DNA from: Deferribacteraceae bacterium UBA1873
GTDB taxonomy: Bacteria > Chrysiogenota > Deferribacteres > Deferribacterales > Flexistipitaceae
NCBI GenBank assembly: GCA_002338145.1
Contig: DDHP01000039.1
Span: 52,194 to 78,462 of the forward strand
Direction of reading: 5' to 3'
DNA length: 26,269 nt
Under the pieces are notes generated by a model. That model was not told where the DNA came from. It made no database searches and was given only the letters and a program-made list of their open reading frames with translations. Positions 1-6,932 of this stretch are shown in pieces; position 1 is the stretch's first letter, and each line of letters opens with the position of its first letter. The translations under genes and the position numbers were made by a program.

Positions 1-1
1 T

Positions 2-532
2 GCATACGACATACAGGTTCTGCTTGAATTTTTGGTGGATATATACAAAAAATATGGAAGTTTTGAGAATTTTTTTAGATACATTTCACTTAATCTTGAA
101 GATGCATTGTCCGGATTTCTTAACATGGCTTCAGAATTTGGCTGCTGTAAAGGTGCCGGCAAAGGATACTTTTTTTTATTCCCCTCGTATGGAAAATCTG
201 GATTAAAGAGATTGAGAATGTTTTTACGGTGGATGGTAAGGAAAGACAGCATAGACTTTGGTTTATGGAAAAATTATTCATCAGCGATGCTTACTTATCC
301 TATAGATACACATATTTTAAGATTCGGTCTTAATTTCGGGGTGTTAACCAATGACTCTAATTCACACAGGAATGCTTTGAAAATTACCAGATATTTTAAA
401 TCTATTAATCCGGATGACCCTGTAAAATACGACTTCGCGATAACAAGACTGGGTATGCTGAACAGATGTATTTTTACTAACAGCAGGGCATGTGAAAACT
501 GCAGTATAAGTGGTAAGTGTATTTTTAATTGA
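2..532 (+). CDS. DUF2400 / TIGR02757 family protein, 5' partial
   Basis: The reading frame is open from the left edge, so the N-terminus lies outside the window; about 176 codons are visible. Characteristic family stretches are KRLRMFLRWMVRKD, a PIDTHILR segment and DPVKYDFAITRLGM. The end carries a cysteine cluster (CENCSISGKC), which looks like a metal-binding tail of the kind seen in helix-hairpin-helix DNA glycosylases. In TIGR02757 proteins the fold is predicted to be related to HhH-GPD glycosylases, but the biochemical role is unknown to me. The stop codon overlaps the -35 box of the promoter proposed for trxA. The family assignment is from recalled motifs; function is not inferred further. 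Confidence 0.8.
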   Translation, partial: AYDIQVLLEFLVDIYKKYGSFENFFRYISLNLEDALSGFLNMASEFGCCKGAGKGYFFLFPSYGKSGLKRLRMFLRWMVRKDSIDFGLWKNYSSAMLTYPIDTHILRFGLNFGVLTNDSNSHRNALKITRYFKSINPDDPVKYDFAITRLGMLNRCIFTNSRACENCSISGKCIFN

Positions 533-556
533 CAAATATTCATAGAACTATATATT
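529..556 (+). promoter_or_regulatory. sigma-70 type promoter for trxA
   Basis: A perfect -35 box TTGACA (529-534), a 16-nt spacer and a -10-like TATATT (551-556) lie just upstream of trxA. The -35 box overlaps the TGA stop of the upstream gene, so trxA can be transcribed separately. A second TTGACAAATA copy lies at 562-571, too close to the start codon to be a -35 box. Confidence 0.5.
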
Positions 557-583
557 TGTTTTTGACAAATAAAGGAGGTAGCA

Positions 584-901
584 ATGTCACAAGTATTTAC
601 TGAAGAGAATTTCCAAAAGGAAGTATTGGAAAGTGATGTTCCTGTTGTTGTAGATTTTTGGGCTGTATGGTGCGGACCTTGCAAAATGTTGGCTCCTACG
701 CTCGATCAGATAGCTGCAGAGTTTGAGGGTAAAGCAAAAGTTGGTAAGGTTAATGTTGATGAAAATCAACAGTTGGCGGCTCAGTACGGAATAATGAGTA
801 TACCCACTGTTATGATTTTTAAAGATGGAAAAGTTGTGGAGCAGTTTATAGGAGTTCAGCCTAAAGGTGTTTATGTTGATGCTCTTCAAAAACACTCGTA
901 G
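584..901 (+). CDS. trxA: thioredoxin
   Basis: 105 residues, the normal length for thioredoxin 1. The redox motif WCGPCK follows the VVDFWA strand, and the cis-proline loop is seen as SIPTVMIF. It is a cytoplasmic protein-disulfide reductant that receives electrons from thioredoxin reductase; the reductase gene is not in this window. The start ATG is preceded by a strong Shine-Dalgarno (AAAGGAGGT) at the right distance. A broken FmdB-like gene follows 13 nt after the stop, and a terminator follows that, so the two form a short transcription unit. The assignment is secure. Confidence 0.97.
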   Translation: MSQVFTEENFQKEVLESDVPVVVDFWAVWCGPCKMLAPTLDQIAAEFEGKAKVGKVNVDENQQLAAQYGIMSIPTVMIFKDGKVVEQFIGVQPKGVYVDALQKHS

Positions 902-914
902 AAAGGTTTTGTAG

Positions 915-1109
915 ATGCCGATATTTGAATAAAAATGTGAAGATTGTGGGCAGGAATTCAGTAAGCTTGTATTCAAATCTGCAAAGAAAGTGGAATGTCC
1001 GAAGTGCGGCTTTGCTAATGTTACTAAAAAGTTTTCGACAATCTCTTCGATTTCATCCGGAAGTAATACTTCGGCACCTTCCTGTGGTGGTTCTTCGGGA
1101 TTTAGTTGA
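915..1109 (+). pseudogene. FmdB-family zinc-ribbon protein interrupted by a nonsense codon
   Basis: Reading from ATG 915 gives MPIFE, then TAA (930-932), then KCEDCGQEFSKLVF and on to a natural stop at 1107-1109, 64 codons in all. FmdB-type regulators normally begin MPIYEYKC..CG, so the TAA sits exactly where tyrosine (TAT or TAC) is expected. Both zinc knuckles are present after it (C8-x2-C11 and C28-x2-C31), as is the Ser/Gly-rich tail with a late cysteine typical of the family. A ribosome binding site (AAAGG) precedes the ATG. There is no other frame disruption, so this is either a very recent mutation, a sequencing error or read-through. No good downstream in-frame start precedes the first CxxC. 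Family members are small putative regulators of unclear function. Confidence 0.8.
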
Positions 1110-1121
1110 GCTTAAGTTTAT

Positions 1122-1136
1122 CCGCCAGGCTGGCGG
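1122..1136. repeat. short palindrome, REP-like
   Basis: CCGCCA-GGC-TGGCGG is a perfect 6-bp inverted repeat with a 3-nt loop, G+C-rich in an AT-rich setting. It has no T-tract. It sits between the broken zinc-ribbon gene and the terminator, and resembles dispersed intergenic palindromes found in many genomes. Confidence 0.4.
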
Positions 1137-1154
1137 TGTTTAATGAAACAACTG

Positions 1155-1188
1155 ACCCCCTTGCTGGCTTGATGCAAGGGGGTTTTTT
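1155..1188 (+). terminator. Rho-independent terminator of trxA unit
   Basis: The stem CCCCCTTGC (1156-1164) pairs with GCAAGGGGG (1174-1182) around a 9-nt loop and is followed by six T residues. The T-run overlaps the stop codon of the convergent minus-strand IHF/HU gene. On the minus strand there is no good T-tract, so it mainly serves the plus strand. Confidence 0.9.
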
Positions 1189-1468
1189 ATAACTTAAGCA
1201 ACGTTTCCTTAATTTCTTTACCAGGTTTAAAATAGGGAACTTTTTTAGGAGGTACCTTTACCTGTTCACCGGTTTTCGGATTTCTGCCAATTTTAGCTTT
1301 TTTCTCTCTTATCTTAAAGCTTCCAAAACCTCTTATTTCCACCTTATCCCCACTGCTTAATGCTTCTTTAATGTTGCTGAAAACATTATTTACAATAAAT
1401 TCAATTTCCTTTTTTGTGAGGTTCGGATTGCTCTCCGATATTTTTTCAATAAGCTGTGATTTGGTCAT
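1187..1468 (-). CDS. IHF/HU family nucleoid DNA-binding protein
   Basis: 93 residues from the ATG at 1468, the usual size of HU/IHF subunits. The start MTKSQLIEKI is chosen because AGGAGG lies 6 nt upstream; an in-frame extension to 1522 has no such site. The beta-arm region reads IGRNPKTGEQVKVP, including the DNA-intercalating proline region RNP, and the C-terminal YFKPGKEIKETL matches IHF more than HU. It resembles the beta subunit of IHF, but without its partner gene nearby I only claim the family. The protein bends DNA as a dimer in the nucleoid and acts at promoters and recombination sites. It is divergent from murJ, with overlapping promoters and a dyad between them that might permit autoregulation. 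Confidence 0.93.
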   Translation of the reverse strand: MTKSQLIEKISESNPNLTKKEIEFIVNNVFSNIKEALSSGDKVEIRGFGSFKIREKKAKIGRNPKTGEQVKVPPKKVPYFKPGKEIKETLLKL

Positions 1469-1505
1469 ATAAAACCTCCTGTAAGTTCTGGGCATATAAA
1501 AACGC

Positions 1506-1534
1506 TTAACATTTATTATCAAAGATATTATAAC
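1506..1534 (+). promoter_or_regulatory. sigma-70 type promoter for murJ operon
   Basis: TTAACA (1506-1511), a 17-nt spacer and TATAAC (1529-1534) face murJ, with a start site expected near 1541. It overlaps the divergent promoter of the IHF/HU gene. Confidence 0.5.
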
Positions 1535-1555
1535 TTACTATCTTTTAATAGTAAA
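1527..1555 (-). promoter_or_regulatory. sigma-70 type promoter for the IHF/HU gene
   Basis: On the minus strand TTTACT (1555-1550), a 17-nt spacer and a consensus TATAAT (1532-1527) precede the gene, giving a leader of roughly 50 nt. Confidence 0.55.
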
Positions 1556-1558
1556 GTT
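1532..1558. promoter_or_regulatory. dyad over divergent promoters, possible operator
   Basis: AACTTACTAT (1532-1541) and ATAGTAAAGTT (1548-1558) form an inverted repeat with a single-base indel and a 6-nt centre. It covers the -35/spacer of the minus-strand promoter and the predicted start of murJ transcription. A protein bound here could affect both genes. The binder is unknown. Confidence 0.35.
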
Positions 1559-1581
1559 AATTTACAAAATTCAGGAATGGT

Positions 1582-3060
1582 ATGAACAGTTTTTTTGCTA
1601 AAGTTGTAAAATCAGGATCGGGGGTCTTTACCAGCAGAATACTTGGGCTGGCTAGAGATGTAGTTATAGCGGCATTTTTCGGCGCTTCCAAGTTCACCGA
1701 TGCCTTTTTCATGGCTTATGCAATCCCCAATTTGTTCAGGGCTCTTTTTGCTGAAGGTGCACTGTCATCGGCTTTTGTCCCCATATTAAGTGAAAAGATG
1801 CATAAAGACTTAACACAAGCCAACAAGTACCTTACCGACTTAATGTTTGTACTGTCGTTTTTTACATTATCTATTGTTCTTATTTTTACAGTTTTTTCAA
1901 ATATTGGTATTTTGATTTTTATTCCCGGATATGCAGGTGATACTGAAGTGCTTAATGCTGCTTCTCATATGCTAAGGATTGTTATGCCTTACTTATTTCT
2001 TGTCAGCTTATGCGGACTCCTTTCAGGATATCTTAATGTTTTGGGGAGTTACTATATCCCGTTATCTTCCACAGCGGTTCTCAATTTATCCATGATAGTT
2101 GCTGTAGTAATCGGCGGTTATTATGGCGGAAATATTTATTGCCTTGCCTGGGGAGTGTTTGTGGGTGGTTTTCTCCAGTTATTTTATATTATTATTTTTG
2201 CATATATCAAAGGCTTTCGCTTTAGAAAAAAAAAGAAGATAGACAAAATGGTAATGAAAACATTCAGACTTATTATTCCCTCCATCGGCGGAGTGGGGAT
2301 TAATCAGCTTAATTTTACCATTGGCCGGATTATTGCCTCTTTTTTGACTCAGGGAAGTATATCATATTTGTATTATGCCAGCAGGCTATTTCAATTCCCA
2401 CTTGGGGTATTTTCCATTGCATTAAGCACCGTTTCTCTTTCCGAAATCAGCAATTCTTACAGTAGAAATGACAAAGAAAATGTATCTTTACTTATTGATA
2501 AATCAGTTCTTGCTATTTTAGTGATAATAATACCGGCTACGATTGGTTTGTTTTTATTGTCATCGGAAATAGTCAGGCTTGTTTTTGAGTACAATTCTTT
2601 TTCTGCAGAAGACACTCTAGCTACTGCTTCAGCTTTGAAAATGTATACTATCGGTTTGATATGTTATTCTTTTGTAAATCTTTTTACAAAAGTTTATCAT
2701 TCAGTAAAAGATACGTTAACGCCTGTAAAATATGCATTTATCAGTTTTCTGCTTAATATAGGATTGAATCTTATTTTTATAAACTTTGTAGGGCATGCAG
2801 GGATAGCACTTGCATCCAGTATAAGTGCCGGAGTGAATGGAGTGCTTTTATATCGGGGTATATCCTATTATTCTTTTGATTTAAAAAAGTATTTCTCTTT
2901 TATTCTTAAAATAGTGATTGCAGCATGTGGTATGATGCTTGTACTTTTGTTATTGAAGAATTTAAATATTCATGTTTTAGTTAACATTATTGTATGTGCA
3001 GTTATTTATTTCATGTTGTTGTATATGTTTAAAATACGTCTGAGTGAGGTTTTGAAATGA
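1582..3060 (+). CDS. murJ: lipid II flippase MurJ (MviN)
   Basis: 492 residues, close to the family's usual length, with many hydrophobic segments along the whole protein, as expected for the 14-helix MOP-superfamily flippase. The N-terminus SRILGLARDVVIAAFFGAS followed by TDAFFMAYAIPNLFRALFAEGALSSAFVP is a near-consensus MurJ signature that includes the conserved arginines of the central cavity. It moves lipid II across the inner membrane for peptidoglycan synthesis. The last codon overlaps the next start (ATGA, 4 nt), so murJ and dtd are translationally coupled. The Shine-Dalgarno is weak (AGGAA). The assignment is secure. Confidence 0.96.
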   Translation: MNSFFAKVVKSGSGVFTSRILGLARDVVIAAFFGASKFTDAFFMAYAIPNLFRALFAEGALSSAFVPILSEKMHKDLTQANKYLTDLMFVLSFFTLSIVLIFTVFSNIGILIFIPGYAGDTEVLNAASHMLRIVMPYLFLVSLCGLLSGYLNVLGSYYIPLSSTAVLNLSMIVAVVIGGYYGGNIYCLAWGVFVGGFLQLFYIIIFAYIKGFRFRKKKKIDKMVMKTFRLIIPSIGGVGINQLNFTIGRIIASFLTQGSISYLYYASRLFQFPLGVFSIALSTVSLSEISNSYSRNDKENVSLLIDKSVLAILVIIIPATIGLFLLSSEIVRLVFEYNSFSAEDTLATASALKMYTIGLICYSFVNLFTKVYHSVKDTLTPVKYAFISFLLNIGLNLIFINFVGHAGIALASSISAGVNGVLLYRGISYYSFDLKKYFSFILKIVIAACGMMLVLLLLKNLNIHVLVNIIVCAVIYFMLLYMFKIRLSEVLK

Positions 3061-3500
3061 AGGGATGTATCCAGAGAGTGGATGAAGCGTCTGTAACAAT
3101 TTATGATACTGAAAGCCGTAAAATAAATAAAGGCATTGTTGTTTTGCTGGGTATTGATAAAAATGATACACTTAAAGACTGTAAATGGCTGGCAGAAAAA
3201 ATCTCTGGTCTTAGAATTTTTCCGGATGAAAATGACAAAATGAGTCGAAGCCTTCTGGATATTAATGGGGAAATGTTGATTGTAAGCCAGTTTACGCTGT
3301 CAGCTGATTGCAAACAAGGTAAAAGACCTGATTTTGGTAATGCCATGGAACCACAGGGTGCAAAACGTTTGTATAATGAATTTATCAATCAATGTATCAA
3401 TATTATGGGAAAGACAAAAATTGCCACCGGTGAATTTGGTGCCAAGATGAAGGTTTTTTTGGTAAATAACGGGCCGGTGACTTTTTTGATAAATACTTAA
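3057..3500 (+). CDS. dtd: D-aminoacyl-tRNA deacylase
   Basis: 147 residues, the standard length. The two signature motifs are present: SQFTL, with the catalytic-pocket serine at about residue 77, and NNGPVTFLI near the C-terminus. In Dtd the Gly-Pro of this second motif is a cis peptide that reaches into the active site of the partner subunit. The enzyme removes D-amino acids, and glycine from tRNA-Ala, acting as a chirality checkpoint in the cytoplasm. It overlaps murJ by 4 nt and is followed 21 nt later by a metallo-hydrolase with its own ribosome binding site. Confidence 0.96.
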   Translation: MKGCIQRVDEASVTIYDTESRKINKGIVVLLGIDKNDTLKDCKWLAEKISGLRIFPDENDKMSRSLLDINGEMLIVSQFTLSADCKQGKRPDFGNAMEPQGAKRLYNEFINQCINIMGKTKIATGEFGAKMKVFLVNNGPVTFLINT

Positions 3501-3521
3501 AAATTTTTAAAAGGAGTCTTT

Positions 3522-4142
3522 ATGAAGATTGATGTGCTTCAGGTTGGTCCTCTTATGGTTAATTGTTATATTGTTCATGACTCTGGTGAATGTATAATTG
3601 TTGATCCCGGGGGTGATTTTGAAAAAATACGGGAATATATCGATAATTCAGGAATAAATCCAGTGGGTATATTCAATACACACGGACATTTTGACCATAT
3701 TGGGGCAGTGAATAAATTGAAAGAGTATTACGGTATTAATTTTTATCTTCACGAATCGGATGTTTTTATTGTTGAAGAAAGCGCCAGTCACAGTGCCTTT
3801 TTTGGGATAAAAGAAATAGAAGTTCCCAAGGTAGATAAATATGTGGAGGATAACGAGTGTCACAATTTTGGCAATGTAAGCTTTAAAGTGTTGCATACGC
3901 CAGGGCATTCACCTGGTGGTGTTTGTTACTATTTTGAGAGCGAAAAATCGGTGTTTACCGGTGATAGTCTGTTTGAACTATCAATTGGGCGTACTGATTT
4001 TCCGTACGGAAACATGGAAAAGTTGGTGGAATCAATAAAAAATAAAATTTTTACTTTAGGTGATGATGCTCAGGTGTATCCGGGACATGGCGAAAAAACA
4101 ACAGTGCTTAAGGAGAAAAGGTATAATCCATTTGTGAAATAA
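3522..4142 (+). CDS. metallo-beta-lactamase fold hydrolase, glyoxalase II-like
   Basis: 206 residues. The zinc motif THGHFDH (H54, H56, D58, H59) is intact. A second histidine appears in HTPGHSPGG, the bridging aspartate in TGDSLF, and the last histidine in YPGHGEKT. The sequence FELSIGRTDFPYGNMEKL and the short C-terminus match the YcbL-type branch of small glyoxalase II-like hydrolases rather than full-length GloB, which has an extra helical domain. The likely reaction is hydrolysis of a thioester such as S-lactoylglutathione or a similar substrate, but the substrate cannot be read from sequence. It has a good Shine-Dalgarno (AAAAGGAG) and ends the murJ-dtd operon. Confidence 0.9.
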   Translation: MKIDVLQVGPLMVNCYIVHDSGECIIVDPGGDFEKIREYIDNSGINPVGIFNTHGHFDHIGAVNKLKEYYGINFYLHESDVFIVEESASHSAFFGIKEIEVPKVDKYVEDNECHNFGNVSFKVLHTPGHSPGGVCYYFESEKSVFTGDSLFELSIGRTDFPYGNMEKLVESIKNKIFTLGDDAQVYPGHGEKTTVLKEKRYNPFVK

Positions 4143-4146
4143 AATA

Positions 4147-4177
4147 CAGGGGGCATTTTAGACAATGATGCCCCCTG
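4147..4177. terminator. bidirectional terminator between convergent genes
   Basis: CAGGGGGCAT (4147-4156) pairs perfectly with ATGCCCCCTG (4168-4177) around an 11-nt loop. On the minus strand the stem is followed by TATTTTATTT, so it ends the SlyD-like gene well. On the plus strand the T-tract is poor. Confidence 0.8.
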
Positions 4178-4189
4178 TTGGAACTGTAG

Positions 4190-4615
4190 TTATGCTACAT
4201 CAACTATTTCAACGTTAAATGTTATTTTTCTGCCGGCTAACGGATGGTTAAAATCAATTTTAACATTATCATCGCTTAATTCTTTTACCAAACCTCTGAA
4301 ATTTTGTTCATTTTCGTCTGTCAGGTCTATGTACATGCCTTCCTGGATACTGTCGTCAAGCTTAATATTTTGTCTCGGAATATCGGTAATGGCATCTTCC
4401 TGGATTTCTCCAAATGCCTGTTCCGGGTCCAACTCTATGGTTTTTTCTTCACCTTTGTTCATTCCTATAAGCTCTTTTTCCAGATCTGGCAGTAATTGAT
4501 TTTCTCCCAGTTGTACTGTAAGAGGCTCCTCCTCTTTGGTTGAATCTACTACTGTTCCGTCTTCCACAGTTACCGTATAGTGAAAGACAACTTTTGAATC
4601 ACTTCCTACTTCCAT
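4190..4615 (-). CDS. FKBP-type peptidyl-prolyl isomerase, SlyD-like
   Basis: 141 residues. The N-terminal FKBP part (VVFHYTVTVEDGTVVDST), an inserted flap-like stretch (PEQAFGEIQED to about residue 100) and the closing strand FNHPLAGRKITFNVEIVDV are the SlyD/FkpB pattern, in which an insert-in-flap domain gives chaperone activity. The histidine-rich metal-binding tail of E. coli SlyD is absent. There is no signal peptide, so it is cytoplasmic. The ribosome binding site AGAGGTG lies just before the ATG. It is a single gene between a terminator and endonuclease V. Confidence 0.93.
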   Translation of the reverse strand: MEVGSDSKVVFHYTVTVEDGTVVDSTKEEEPLTVQLGENQLLPDLEKELIGMNKGEEKTIELDPEQAFGEIQEDAITDIPRQNIKLDDSIQEGMYIDLTDENEQNFRGLVKELSDDNVKIDFNHPLAGRKITFNVEIVDVA

Positions 4616-4657
4616 TTTACACCTCTTTATAAATTGATAATGCTTTCAGCATTTATT

Positions 4658-4679
4658 TTGCCTACCTGCTGACAGGCAA
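4658..4679. repeat. intergenic palindrome, REP-like
   Basis: TTGCCT (4658-4663) and AGGCAA (4674-4679) form an inverted repeat around a 10-nt centre containing a second small CTG/CAG dyad. It lies just upstream of the SlyD-like gene and lacks a T-tract. It resembles the palindrome at 1122-1136 in being a G+C-rich intergenic dyad. Confidence 0.35.
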
Positions 4680-4733
4680 TCTTATCACAACCTAACATTA
4701 AAAATGTAAAAATCAATAGTAATCTGGGTAATG

Positions 4734-5384
4734 TTATTTAAAGTTTGCTGTTTTTCTGAAATTATTTGAGCCTATGTGAGCCCTTCTTGTTGGTTCCGGA
4801 ATTTTGTATTTATCTGTGAATTCTAAAATAATTTGTATACTGCTTTTAATATCAATTTTATTTCCTGGGGATACATAAACCGGTTTTGTATTGTCTTTTG
4901 TGCGTACTGCGGCACCAACTATCTTGTTTTTATATGTCATAAACGCTGTACTTCCTTTTTTCTCCGACAGTTTGGTATGAGATCCCACAAGAATTTTCTT
5001 TGCACATCCTATAGTTATTTTATCAAATACTACTCCGAAATGTGAGGCCAGCCCTAATCCCCTGGGATGAGCAATTCCTTGTGAGTCCAATATGAAAATA
5101 TCCGGTTTTATTTGAAGCTTTTGTAACGTTTTGTAAATTATAGGTAGTTCTCTGAAAGACAACAAACCGGGTATATAGGGTATTTTTAGTTTCTCTGAGT
5201 AAAATTGCTCTTCTACTGTTCTTAATTTGTTGTCCATAACTGTTATGCAGCAAAAACCGATTTCTGTTTTTTTTTCAAAGGACACATCAATACCTGCAAC
5301 ATAGTTAATGTTTTTATTTTTTAATGGACAAATCTGTACTTTTTTTGATAGTTTATACTGCAGTTTTGCCAAGTCTGTATACAC
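4734..5384 (-). CDS. nfi: endonuclease V (deoxyinosine 3'-endonuclease)
   Basis: 216 residues. The catalytic acids are visible: D33 in AGIDVSF, E79 in IPYIPGLLSFRE and D100 in ILDSQGIAHPRGLGLASH. In known family members the second strand motif is usually DGQG; here it is DSQG, a small change that keeps the catalytic aspartate. The enzyme nicks DNA one phosphodiester 3' of hypoxanthine and related lesions, for repair of deaminated adenine. The start is a GTG at 5384-5382. The upstream AGGT is somewhat distant, so the start is less certain than the identity. It is divergent from the patatin gene. Confidence 0.93.
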   Translation of the reverse strand: MYTDLAKLQYKLSKKVQICPLKNKNINYVAGIDVSFEKKTEIGFCCITVMDNKLRTVEEQFYSEKLKIPYIPGLLSFRELPIIYKTLQKLQIKPDIFILDSQGIAHPRGLGLASHFGVVFDKITIGCAKKILVGSHTKLSEKKGSTAFMTYKNKIVGAAVRTKDNTKPVYVSPGNKIDIKSSIQIILEFTDKYKIPEPTRRAHIGSNNFRKTANFK

Positions 5385-5505
5385 AATGGGAAACTTACCT
5401 TTTTTGTGATAAAATGTGAAGTATTTTTATTTGCAGACAGAAAAGAAACAGAATGGCTAAAAAGTTTTAGCGTAGTTTATATAAAAATTAAAAAACGGGT
5501 TGAAC

Positions 5506-6396
5506 ATGAAACTTGGCATTAGTTTAGGAAGTGGCGCGGCAAGGGGACTTTCCCACATCGGCTTATTGAAAGCTTTTGAGGAAGAAGGAATAGTGCCATA
5601 TGCAATAAGTGGCAGCAGTATGGGAGCATTAATTGGAGGTATCTATGCTGCCGGTTATGAAATGGCAACGTTAGACAAAAAAATCAGAAATCTTGATTGG
5701 AAAATTTTTACGGAATTTTTCGATTTGAAAATTTCCAAAAACGGTCTTGTGGATGGGAAAAAAATTGAAAGATTTATTTATGAATTCACAGGGGATATAA
5801 ATATTTCTGCGTTGGAGATAAAGTTTTCTTGTGTAGCCACTGATGTTCTTACCGGAAGAGAAGTGGTTTTCAAATCTGGTAATTTAATCAAAGCGTTACG
5901 TGCAAGCATTTCATTTCCGGGTATCTTTATTCCACAATATTATGAAGATAAATTCCTCATAGATGGGGGGATAAGAAATCCTGTTCCTGTGGATGCTCTA
6001 CCAAGTGATTGTGATATCAGGATAGCTGTTGATGTGGGACCTTTTGTTGTTAAGGAAAAGTTGGAGGGTAGAATTAACTCTGTTAATAAACGCCCCCAAA
6101 AAAGTAAAAAAAATGGATTTGGTTTTTCGATTAATAATATGCTCAGGGAAGTTTTATCAAAAAACGGAGCTCATGAGGATATTATTTACCCAAATATTTT
6201 TGAAACACTTGTACAAACAATAGCTATAATGCAGAATTCTGTTTTTGAAAGTAAAATGAATGGAATTAAAAACTGTATGGTTATAAGACCTAAGCTTGAA
6301 AAGTATAAATTGACGGACTTTACCCAGGCGGGTGACATTATAGATATTGGTTATGATGAGGGTAAAAAGATAATCAGAGAGGTACTTTTTGAATAA
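5506..6396 (+). CDS. patatin-like phospholipase, RssA type
   Basis: 296 residues from ATG 5506; an in-frame TTG at 5500 is possible. The oxyanion-hole motif GSGAARG (8-14), the nucleophile elbow GSSMG with S38, and the catalytic-dyad DGG at D153 (FLIDGGIRNPVPV) are all present. This is the small bacterial patatin class, a Ser-Asp acyl hydrolase acting on phospholipids or other acyl esters, with no signal peptide or membrane anchor. Its end overlaps the next gene (bioY) by 8 nt, so the two are cotranscribed and coupled. The physiological substrate is not known from sequence. Confidence 0.9.
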   Translation: MKLGISLGSGAARGLSHIGLLKAFEEEGIVPYAISGSSMGALIGGIYAAGYEMATLDKKIRNLDWKIFTEFFDLKISKNGLVDGKKIERFIYEFTGDINISALEIKFSCVATDVLTGREVVFKSGNLIKALRASISFPGIFIPQYYEDKFLIDGGIRNPVPVDALPSDCDIRIAVDVGPFVVKEKLEGRINSVNKRPQKSKKNGFGFSINNMLREVLSKNGAHEDIIYPNIFETLVQTIAIMQNSVFESKMNGIKNCMVIRPKLEKYKLTDFTQAGDIIDIGYDEGKKIIREVLFE

Positions 6397-6931
6397 TCTC
6401 CCTGCTGAGAAACGTATTGCTTTTACCGGAATGGTTGTAGCATTGATGTCGATAAGTGCTTTTATCAGAATACCTTTACCTATTGTACCGTTAACATTTC
6501 AACCGCTGGTTGTGATGCTTATTCCAATGGTTTTCGGTGCTGCTATTTCTTTTTCAGGGATGTTTTTATATCTTGTTATAGGACTTATGGGGATACCCAT
6601 TTTTGCACACGGAGGAGGGCCGGCATACGTGCTTAACCCTACGTTCGGATACCTTATAGGTTTTATTATATCTTCTTTGGTGATTGGTTTTATTTCGGAG
6701 AGATACAGGCAATTTAAAGGCTTTGTGGCAGGTGGATTGCTGGGTTTGATTGTTATTTATGTTTTAGGTGTGCTTTATTTGTATGTTAATATTAATTTCA
6801 TACAGGACAAACGTATGGAATTGTCTACTGCAATTAAAGTTGGTTTCCTGGTACCGATTTGGTTTGATATAATAAAATTATTTGTAGCATCATTTTTGGC
6901 TGTTAAACTTAGAAAAGTCCTGGATGATTAA
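6389..6931 (+). CDS. bioY: BioY, biotin ECF transporter substrate-binding subunit
   Basis: 180 residues with about six hydrophobic segments. The family pattern RIPLPIVPLTFQPLVVML near the N-terminus and HGGGPAYVLNPTFGYLIGF in the middle are hallmark BioY sequences that line the biotin pocket. It is the S component of an energy-coupling-factor importer. No A or T subunits are nearby, so a shared ECF module elsewhere or solo transport is implied. The start is TTG 6389 with AGAGAGG upstream, inside the end of the patatin gene. The stop is one base from the end of the convergent HAD gene, leaving no room for an intergenic terminator. Confidence 0.93.
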   Translation: MNNLPAEKRIAFTGMVVALMSISAFIRIPLPIVPLTFQPLVVMLIPMVFGAAISFSGMFLYLVIGLMGIPIFAHGGGPAYVLNPTFGYLIGFIISSLVIGFISERYRQFKGFVAGGLLGLIVIYVLGVLYLYVNINFIQDKRMELSTAIKVGFLVPIWFDIIKLFVASFLAVKLRKVLDD

Positions 6932-6932
6932 G

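Noticed and set aside
925..1143. 72-codon open frame in another frame over the broken zinc-ribbon gene
   Set aside because: The translation has no family features. The frame at 915 reads as a clear FmdB protein with both CxxC pairs.
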